Of a DNA stretch of 5,895 nucleotides, positions 1 to 5,895 are shown in pieces; the stretch's first letter is position 1; every line of letters starts with the position of its first letter. The notes under the pieces were generated by a model. It was not told where the DNA came from and ran no database searches. It saw only the letters and a list, made by a program, of their open reading frames with translations. The translations under genes were made by a program, and so were the position numbers. This DNA is from Acidimicrobiia bacterium (GTDB lineage Bacteria > Actinomycetota > Acidimicrobiia > Acidimicrobiales > Acidimicrobilacustridaceae): positions 1,770 to 7,664 of the forward strand of contig JAEMTX010000090.1 in assembly GCA_016462055.1 (NCBI GenBank), read 5' to 3'.

Positions 1-360
1 AAGATCGTGGCGTCAATGTCGCCCCGATTCATCATCGTTGTCGATGAATCCAAACTCGTACCTGCGCTCGGCCCGTTCGGAACACCGCTTGAGGTTCTTG
101 AATTTGCCCCCGGAGTGGTGACGACTGCTGTCGAGGCTCTCGGCGCATCAGCCGTAACCACGCGAGATCGACGCAGCGATAACGGCAATCTCATCATGGA
201 CGCGCAGTTCGGCACTATTGCCGACCCGGTTGCACTCGGTATTGCCCTTGCCATTACACCTGGCATCGTCGAACACGGAATCTTCCCCGGCGCAATGGTG
301 GAACGCATTGTGATTGCGGGCCTCGACGGCGTTCGCGAACTGGTCAACAACCAGCGCTAA
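1..360 (+). CDS. rpiA: Ribose-5-phosphate isomerase A, C-terminal half (5' end outside window)
   Basis: Interconverts ribose 5-phosphate and ribulose 5-phosphate in the non-oxidative pentose phosphate pathway (cytosolic). The frame is open from base 1, giving 119 residues before the TAA at 358-360. Visible RpiA signatures, numbered from base 1: KIVAS at 1-5, FIIVVDESK at 10-18, a GTPLEV segment near 27-32, SDNGN at 59-63 and PGIVEHGIF at 87-95, then the family's closing DGVREL. From memory of E. coli RpiA (219 residues), the opening KIVA follows directly after the catalytic glutamate of the EKIVA motif, so the N-terminal half with the catalytic aspartates and lysine lies upstream of the window. 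The in-frame GTG at 7-9 is internal and should not be taken as the start. The gene converges on the AAA+ gene with 14 bases between stop codons; no clear intrinsic terminator is seen there. Identity is confident; start and operon partners cannot be seen. Confidence 0.93.
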   Translation, partial: KIVASMSPRFIIVVDESKLVPALGPFGTPLEVLEFAPGVVTTAVEALGASAVTTRDRRSDNGNLIMDAQFGTIADPVALGIALAITPGIVEHGIFPGAMVERIVIAGLDGVRELVNNQR

Positions 361-374
361 TTCACAACCTGTGG

Positions 375-1781
375 TCAGCCGCGACCGCGATATTGCGCTC
401 GTGCGCCCACCGCGTCTTTGTTGAGTCGCTTCGAAAGGTGCAGGCCTTCGAGAACGAACTCCACCGCGCTGGCAACAACTTCTGGTGACTGGTCGCCGCC
501 CGTGAGTGTGGTGATATGCGGAGCAAGAGCTGGAATATCGGCCAGCAATGCGACGTAGTCGGCAGACGAAACGTCTTCGCCAGCATTCACGAGGCGATCG
601 CCATCGAAGGAGTCGACGACCTCACGCAGATTCTCGATGGCAATGTGCTCACGGAAGACCCCAAGCACGGCGGCCTTAAGGATCTGCTCGACAACAAGCC
701 CTTCACGACCTTCTTCGATCGTTTCGATTTCGACTTTGCCGATTGTTGATGCGGCGAGCGCATCAAGATCGGAAACCCTCGGGACCACGATTGTTTCCCC
801 ATGCTGCAGAGCACGGCGCATGGCATTGGCCTGCAGTGTTTCGAGGTTCGACACCGTTAAACGAACAGAAACACCTGAACGCTGATTGATATGCGGGCTT
901 CGACGCGCAAGTTGCGAGAACTCGGCCACGATTTCGGTCATGTACGCCGGCAGACGCACTTCGAGTCCGGGCACCGCGAGATCGCGCGCCTCTTGCAAGG
1001 CAATCGTGACTTCAGTCGCGACCGTGAGCGGATAATGGGTGCGAATCTGCGAACCGAAACGATCCTTCAGTGGCGTAATGAGCCGACCGCGGTTGGTGTA
1101 GTCGTCGGGGTTGGCCGACGCGAACAACAAGACATCGAGTGGAAGTCGAAGCTTGAAGCCACGGATCTGCACGTCGCGCTCTTCAAGAACGTTCAGTAGA
1201 CCGACCTGGATGCGTTCAGCGAGATCGGGAAGTTCGTTAATGGCGAAGATGCCACGGTTGGTGCGAGGAACGAGACCGAAGTGAATGGTCTCTTCATTTG
1301 AGAGATGGCGACCTTCGGCGATCTTGATGGGATCGACCTCGCCGATGAGATCGGCGATCGAGGTGTCGGGGGTGGCGAGCTTCTCGCCGTAACGCTCGTC
1401 TCGGTGCACCCAACTGATTGGGGTGGCATCGCCCATCTCGGCCACGAGGTCGCGAGCGGGCTTTGAGACGGGCCCATATGGGTCGTCATTGATCTCTGAG
1501 CCCGCCACGATCGGCATCCACTCGTCGAGCAGATCGGTGAGCGACCGGATCATGCGAGTCTTGGCCTGACCGCGTTCACCGAGGAAGATCACGTCGTGTC
1601 CGGCGAGGATCGCATTCTCAAGTTGCGGAAGAACGGTGTCTTCGTAGCCAAGAACACTGTCGAACAGCGGTTCCCCGGCTTTGATCCGTTCAATCGCGTT
1701 CTGACGGAGCTCGTCCTTTACGGAACGACTCACCCAGCCAGATGCGCGCAGTTCTCCGAGAGTGGTCGGACGCTCAGACAT
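375..1781 (-). CDS. AAA+ ATPase, magnesium chelatase subunit I / MoxR-like (Rv0958-type)
   Basis: A 468-residue P-loop ATPase. Motifs seen: Walker A GERGQAKT at 68-75; a Walker B-like strand GIFAINELPDL at 177-187 in which the usual Asp-Glu is Asn-Glu; sensor 1 in FASANPDD at 220-227 (Asn224); a likely arginine finger in LKDRFG at 238-243 (Arg241); a sensor-2-like arginine in SVRLTV at 305-310. The C-terminal third is helical and ends in LEGLHLSKRLNKD, resembling the M. tuberculosis Rv0958 family (about 460 residues, annotated 'magnesium chelatase'). Such proteins probably act as hexameric remodelling ATPases with VWA-domain partners rather than in chlorophyll synthesis; no bch/chl genes occur here. 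The ATG at 1781 is preceded by AGGAGAGGA (complement of 1786-1794) with 4 bases between, which fixes the start. It is divergent from sdhC, and its stop lies 14 bases from convergent rpiA, so it appears monocistronic. Family is confident, substrate unknown. Confidence 0.87.
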   Translation of the reverse strand: MSERPTTLGELRASGWVSRSVKDELRQNAIERIKAGEPLFDSVLGYEDTVLPQLENAILAGHDVIFLGERGQAKTRMIRSLTDLLDEWMPIVAGSEINDDPYGPVSKPARDLVAEMGDATPISWVHRDERYGEKLATPDTSIADLIGEVDPIKIAEGRHLSNEETIHFGLVPRTNRGIFAINELPDLAERIQVGLLNVLEERDVQIRGFKLRLPLDVLLFASANPDDYTNRGRLITPLKDRFGSQIRTHYPLTVATEVTIALQEARDLAVPGLEVRLPAYMTEIVAEFSQLARRSPHINQRSGVSVRLTVSNLETLQANAMRRALQHGETIVVPRVSDLDALAASTIGKVEIETIEEGREGLVVEQILKAAVLGVFREHIAIENLREVVDSFDGDRLVNAGEDVSSADYVALLADIPALAPHITTLTGGDQSPEVVASAVEFVLEGLHLSKRLNKDAVGARAQYRGRG

Positions 1782-1892
1782 CGATTCCTCTCCTGCCGGA
1801 CCCGATGGCCGGACGATGGACGACTCAACCTACCGCCGACGCCCCCACCTCGGGCGAGCCGAAGCCGAAAAGAGCGGCCGCAGGGTTCGCCC

Positions 1893-1910
1893 CTCACCAT
1901 TGTCGGTGAG
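1893..1910. promoter_or_regulatory. Short inverted repeat, possible operator
   Basis: CTCACC and GGTGAG form a perfect 6-base inverted repeat around a 6-base centre, ATTGTC. An overlapping smaller dyad, GTGA-TC-TCAC, sits at 1915-1924. Both lie mid-way in the divergent promoter region, where an operator could serve both genes. The half-sites are the reverse of the TGTGA-N6-TCACA arrangement of Crp-family sites, so no known regulator is assigned. Six-base dyads occur by chance fairly often, hence low confidence. Confidence 0.25.
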
Positions 1911-1925
1911 TAGCGTGATCTCACT

Positions 1926-1953
1926 TGGTCTTGGCTCTGCCGGACTAAGACCA
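1926..1953. promoter_or_regulatory. Inverted repeat in sdhC leader: operator or 5'-UTR hairpin
   Basis: TGGTCTT (1926-1932) and AAGACCA (1947-1953) are exact reverse complements separated by 14 bases. As RNA the stem can extend inward by a G-U pair and a G-C pair, leaving a 10-base loop. Arm centres are 21 bases apart, about two helical turns, which also suits a dimeric DNA-binding protein. It ends 36 bases before the sdhC GTG, so it is either an operator overlapping the promoter or a leader hairpin, depending on the unknown transcription start. There is no T-run after it, so it does not look like a terminator. Confidence 0.4.
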
Positions 1954-1975
1954 GTTCCAGTCACAGCCGCTTCTA

Positions 1976-1982
1976 AGAAAGG
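1976..1982 (+). promoter_or_regulatory. Ribosome binding site deciding the sdhC start
   Basis: The purine run AGAAAGG ends 7 bases before the GTG at 1990-1992 and is the only good Shine-Dalgarno match near the beginning of the SdhC-like sequence. It supports GTG 1990 over the upstream ATG at 1762, and over the in-frame TTG at 1984, which would be only one base away from it. Confidence 0.6.
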
Positions 1983-1989
1983 TTTGCTA

Positions 1990-2760
1990 GTGACAGCAAC
2001 CAAGGAACCGCCAGCGCTAACTCCGGACATTTCGTCCCCGACGATTCGCAAGGCCAACCGACGCAGCACCTTCGCCATTATCGACCTCTACAAGTCATCA
2101 GTGGGCAAGAAATGGATCATGGCTCTCACCGGCATCATGCTGATGGGGTTCGTGCTCTTCCACATGATCGGCAACCTCAAGATGTATCTCGGGGCCGAGG
2201 ATTTCAACCACTACGCAGAGTTCCTGCGTGAGTTGCTTGTGCCGATCATTCCGCCGACAGGTGTGCTTTGGATCTTTCGCCTTGGCCTCATCGGCGCATT
2301 CGGTCTGCACATTCAGTCGGCCTACGCGCTTACCCGCATTAATCAGAAGGCACGACCGGTCAACTACAAGTCACCACGTGACTATGTGGCGGTGACTTGG
2401 GCGGCGCGCACCATGCGCTGGAGCGGCATCATCGTCGGCCTTTTCCTGCTGTGGCATCTGGCCGATCTGACGTGGGGCTGGGCTAACCCAGCCTTCGTCA
2501 ACGGAAACCCATACGCCAACGTTGTAACCAGTCTTGGCCGTGCACCCGTTGCTGCGCTGTACATCCTCGCCAACCTCGCACTCGGCGTTCACCTCTACCA
2601 CGGTGCCTGGAGCATCTTCCAGAGCCTTGGCTCGATGAGCGCAAGATTTAACCCCCGACATAATCCGCTTCGCCGTGGTTTCGCTGCTGGATTCGCGATT
2701 CTCGTGGCTGGCATCAACATCACGTTTCCGATCGCCGTGCTTACCGGCGTCGTCGGCTGA
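1990..2760 (+). CDS. sdhC: Succinate dehydrogenase cytochrome b subunit (class B, b558 family, di-heme)
   Basis: Membrane anchor of succinate:quinone oxidoreductase; it carries electrons from SdhB through heme b to quinone. With the GTG start the protein is 256 residues. After a ~38-residue hydrophilic N-terminus come five hydrophobic segments, roughly 41-62, 91-114, 143-163, 184-209 and 229-251. Histidines placed to ligate two hemes are His58 (LFHMIGN), His107 (GLHIQS), His156 (LWHLADL) and His201 or His204 (GVHLYHGAWS). This matches the single-subunit, five-helix di-heme anchor of Bacillus SdhC and Wolinella FrdC, consistent with no separate sdhD gene here. Di-heme anchors of this class usually go with menaquinone. 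The TGA is followed at once by the sdhA Shine-Dalgarno, giving an 11-base gap. A longer reading from 1762 exists but adds no recognisable domain. Succinate oxidation versus fumarate reduction cannot be decided from this subunit. Confidence 0.92.
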   Translation: MTATKEPPALTPDISSPTIRKANRRSTFAIIDLYKSSVGKKWIMALTGIMLMGFVLFHMIGNLKMYLGAEDFNHYAEFLRELLVPIIPPTGVLWIFRLGLIGAFGLHIQSAYALTRINQKARPVNYKSPRDYVAVTWAARTMRWSGIIVGLFLLWHLADLTWGWANPAFVNGNPYANVVTSLGRAPVAALYILANLALGVHLYHGAWSIFQSLGSMSARFNPRHNPLRRGFAAGFAILVAGINITFPIAVLTGVVG

Positions 2761-2771
2761 AGGAGCATCAG

Positions 2772-4697
<1,926 letters not shown>

Positions 4698-4709
4698 CCA
4701 GGAGCCATT

Positions 4710-5471
4710 GTGAATCTCACACTCAAGGTCTGGCGCCAGAGCGGTCCTACCGATCCCGGCCACTTCGAGACCTACGAAACAACCGATGTGAAGGACGAGA
4801 TGTCCTTCCTTGAGATGCTTGACGTCGTCAACGAGAACCTCATCGCCGACGGCCACGAGCCCATCACCTTCGACAGCGATTGTCGTGAAGGCATCTGTGG
4901 CACTTGTGGCCTCATGATCAACGGACAGGCCCACGGTCCCCAGAAGGGCACCACGACCTGTCAGTTGCATATGCGTAAGTTCCACGATGGCGAGACCGTC
5001 ACCATCGAACCGTGGCGCGCTGCTGCGTTCCCGGTACTGAAGGACCTCATGGTCGATCGCAGCGCCTTCGACGCCATCATCGAATCCGGCGGTTTCATCA
5101 CCGCCGATACCGGTGGCCCTCGCGATGCCAACGAGATCCTCATCCCGAAGATCGCGGCCGACTCCGCCATGGACGCCGCTGCGTGCATCGGCTGTGGTGC
5201 ATGTGTAGCGGCCTGCCCAAACGGCGCTGCTCAGTTGTTCACTTCAGCCAAGCTCGCTCACCTCAACCTGCTGCCACAAGGTCAGGCCGAACGCTGGAAG
5301 CGCACCGAGGACATGGTCGAAACCATGGAGATGTTCTTCGGATCATGCACGAACTACGGCGAATGCCAAGAAGCGTGCCCGAAGGAAATTCCGATCGACT
5401 TCATCGCCATGATGAATCGCGACTTCCTCAAGTCGAAGTTCAAGAACCGCAAGCTCCAGGGTCAGCGCTGA
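4710..5471 (+). CDS. sdhB: Succinate dehydrogenase / fumarate reductase iron-sulfur subunit
   Basis: Electron-transfer subunit between SdhA FAD and the SdhC hemes and quinone. It has 253 residues. The N-terminal ferredoxin-like domain carries [2Fe-2S] ligands Cys58, Cys63 and Cys66 (CREGICGTC) with Cys84 (TTTCQLH). The C-terminal domain has CIGCGACVAACP at 159-170 and CTNYGECQEACP at 213-224. By family pattern Cys159, Cys162, Cys165 and Cys223 bind [4Fe-4S], while Cys169, Cys213 and Cys219 bind [3Fe-4S]. All eleven ligands are present. The GTG start at 4710 has AGGAG at 4700-4704 with a 5-base spacer; no in-frame ATG lies before the domain, and the protein begins at the usual first beta-strand (NLTLKVWRQ). 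Third gene of the operon, 12 bases after the sdhA stop. The basic C-terminus (KSKFKNRKLQGQR) ends the reading frame with no further sdh gene behind it. Confidence 0.95.
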   Translation: MNLTLKVWRQSGPTDPGHFETYETTDVKDEMSFLEMLDVVNENLIADGHEPITFDSDCREGICGTCGLMINGQAHGPQKGTTTCQLHMRKFHDGETVTIEPWRAAAFPVLKDLMVDRSAFDAIIESGGFITADTGGPRDANEILIPKIAADSAMDAAACIGCGACVAACPNGAAQLFTSAKLAHLNLLPQGQAERWKRTEDMVETMEMFFGSCTNYGECQEACPKEIPIDFIAMMNRDFLKSKFKNRKLQGQR

Positions 5472-5531
5472 TCAGTTTCTGAGTCGCCCACCTGCGGCAT
5501 TCTCGCCCGGCGTCGAACCACTTCCTTATGG

Positions 5532-5569
5532 GAGTAGGCGGCGCCGGTCGTCGTTTTGCGGCGCTACTC
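5532..5569 (+). terminator. Possible hairpin terminator of the sdhCAB operon
   Basis: GAGTAG (5532-5537) pairs perfectly with CTACTC (5564-5569). Inside, CG pairs with CG and CCG with CGG if small bulges are allowed, giving about 11 pairs and a 12-base loop that contains TTTT. It begins 61 bases after the sdhB stop. There is no T-run downstream, so it would be a tail-less terminator at best. A weaker 6-pair stem with a TTAT loop overlaps just before it at 5520-5535. Position is the main support. Confidence 0.3.
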
Positions 5570-5776
5570 GGCGAAGTGCTTGCCCTTGGGGTTGTTCCGG
5601 CGGTGGCGAAGGAATTCGATCGCTACTGGCAGCAACGAACAAAAACTAGAGCACTTGCAATCCAGATATGCAAGTTTGGTTGCAGAATTGGTGCAATCCT
5701 TGTCTCGCAAGCGTTGCACAACTCAGTGTTCGCATATTTAGTAAACCATGCTTCGCAATTTTACACACACCAAGTT

Positions 5777-5788
5777 TGCACATGTGCA
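5777..5788. repeat. Perfect 12-base palindrome TGCACATGTGCA
   Basis: Each half is TGCACA read inward, so the site is fully self-complementary. It lies inside the TGCA cluster and joins two copies of the motif head to head. Such a site suits a symmetric dimeric DNA-binding protein, but no regulator is recognised. Confidence 0.5.
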
Positions 5789-5841
5789 CGCCAGGTTGTG
5801 TTCTGCAAAGACCAAATGCAAACTCAACGTGTTGTGCAAAA

Positions 5842-5853
5842 GTGCATATGCAC
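5842..5853. repeat. Perfect 12-base palindrome GTGCATATGCAC
   Basis: A second perfect palindrome with the same GTGCA/TGCAC outer arms as the one at 5777-5788 but a different centre (TA instead of the CATG step). It is nested in a wider inverted repeat, TTGTGCA (5832-5838) with TGCACAA (5849-5855), so alternative pairings are possible. Centres of the two palindromes are 65 bases apart. Confidence 0.5.
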
Positions 5854-5895
5854 AAATAGTGTGCAAAACGCCATACATGAACATGCGAAATAAGT

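Larger units (their letters stand above)
1782..1989. promoter_or_regulatory. Divergent intergenic region between the AAA+ gene and sdhCAB
   Basis: These 208 bases must hold promoters for both divergent genes. An open frame runs through from 1762 in phase with sdhC, but its residues (Arg/Pro/Ser-rich, no domain) look like non-coding sequence, and the sdhC start at 1990 has its own Shine-Dalgarno site. I see no convincing -35/-10 pair in either direction. Inverted repeats at 1893-1910 and 1926-1953 are the only clear structures. The region itself is certain from the flanking genes; the promoter positions are not determined. Confidence 0.6.
5656..5866. repeat. Cluster of TGCA-centred motifs (TTGCA/TGCAA/GTGCA)
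   Basis: TGCA occurs 13 times, starting at 5656, 5669, 5681, 5692, 5715, 5777, 5785, 5804, 5817, 5835, 5843, 5849 and 5862. About one is expected by chance in 211 bases. Most copies are flanked by T/G on the left or A/C on the right, giving TTGCA, TGCAA or GTGCAC. Related CGCA(A) copies fill gaps at 5706, 5731 and 5754. The first four are spaced 13, 12 and 11 bases, near one helical turn; later spacing is irregular. Longer repeats within it are TGTGCAAAA at 5833-5841 and 5860-5868, and CAAGTTTG at 5671-5678 and 5771-5778, exactly 100 bases apart. This could be a multi-site protein-binding region or part of a mobile or repeated element; the sequence does not say which. The irregular spacing rules out a CRISPR array. 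Confidence 0.65.
5472..5895. other. Intergenic tail with no convincing gene
   Basis: The stretch splits in two. From 5472 to about 5640 it keeps the GC-rich character of the genes. From 5641 to the end GC falls to about 42% (107 of 255 bases counted) and TGCA-centred motifs crowd together. An open frame from ATG 5528 to TAA 5893 (121 codons) crosses both halves, but it has no Shine-Dalgarno site, is cysteine-rich and low in recognisable pattern in its second half, and competes with other open frames. I do not call it a gene. No tRNA, rRNA or transposase remnant is seen. Confidence 0.6.

Noticed and set aside
371..388. Hairpin at the rpiA/AAA+ convergent junction as a bidirectional terminator
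   Set aside because: Only six pairs including a wobble, no T-run on either strand, and it lies over the AAA+ stop codon.
891..1199. Plus-strand frames inside the AAA+ gene (also 516-749, 637-885, 1596-1913)
   Set aside because: They are antisense to a protein with intact AAA+ motifs over its whole length; none shows a family motif.
1905..1924. Crp/GlxR-type site in the sdh promoter region
   Set aside because: GGTGA and TCAC are present but 11 bases apart rather than 6, and the 6-spaced pair (CTCACC/GGTGAG) has the arms reversed.
1762..1989. Upstream extension of the sdhC frame from ATG 1762 (76 extra residues)
   Set aside because: It overlaps the start of the divergent AAA+ gene, is Arg/Pro/Ser-rich without a domain or signal peptide, and GTG 1990 has a well-spaced Shine-Dalgarno site.
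5646..5855. Minus-strand 69-codon cysteine-rich frame
   Set aside because: Its cysteines come from reading TGCA repeats (TGC codons) and it has no supporting start signal.
5656..5866. CRISPR array, DnaA-box origin or integron attC site
   Set aside because: Spacing is irregular (6 to 62 bases) with a 4-6 base core, no TTATCCACA-like boxes, and no GTTRRRY/RYYYAAC attC core sites.
5528..5893. 121-codon open frame in the intergenic tail
   Set aside because: No Shine-Dalgarno site before ATG 5528, second half cysteine-rich and made of the repeat cluster, other overlapping frames equally open, no recognisable family.

Overview
The window holds the 3' end of a ribose-5-phosphate isomerase A gene (rpiA, plus strand). 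Converging on it is a minus-strand gene for an AAA+ ATPase of the magnesium-chelatase-I/MoxR-like kind. Divergent from that is a complete three-gene succinate dehydrogenase / fumarate reductase operon in the order sdhC-sdhA-sdhB (plus strand). The last ~420 bases have no convincing gene, and their final ~255 bases are AT-richer and densely repetitive.

Organism: moderately high GC in the genes (sampled lines 53-68%), GTG starts on sdhC and sdhB, purine-rich Shine-Dalgarno sites, a single-cytochrome C-A-B sdh operon and an AAA+ protein resembling mycobacterial Rv0958 together suggest an actinobacterium. The moderate GC and a RpiA-type (rather than RpiB) isomerase would fit an Acidimicrobiia-like or other environmental lineage. 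That placement is inference from gene type and composition, not a database match.

Layout: 1-360 rpiA C-terminal half; 361-374 a 14-base convergent gap; 375-1781 AAA+ ATPase (minus); 1782-1989 a 208-base divergent promoter region with two inverted repeats; 1990-2760 sdhC (di-heme cytochrome b membrane anchor); 2772-4697 sdhA (FAD subunit); 4710-5471 sdhB (iron-sulfur subunit); 5472-5895 intergenic, with a possible hairpin terminator followed by a cluster of 13 TGCA-centred motifs including two perfect 12-base palindromes.

Function: SdhA oxidises succinate to fumarate at a covalently bound FAD. Electrons pass through the [2Fe-2S], [4Fe-4S] and [3Fe-4S] centres of SdhB to the hemes and quinone site in SdhC, linking the TCA cycle to the respiratory chain, probably with menaquinone. 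Gaps of 11 and 12 bases, each holding a Shine-Dalgarno site, indicate one transcript. RpiA belongs to the pentose phosphate pathway and the AAA+ protein is probably a chaperone-like remodelling ATPase; neither is obviously tied to Sdh.

Novelty: most of the window is ordinary core metabolism. The best candidate for something undescribed is the TGCA-motif cluster at 5656-5866; next are the inverted repeat in the sdh leader and the apparent lack of an adjacent VWA partner for the AAA+ gene.
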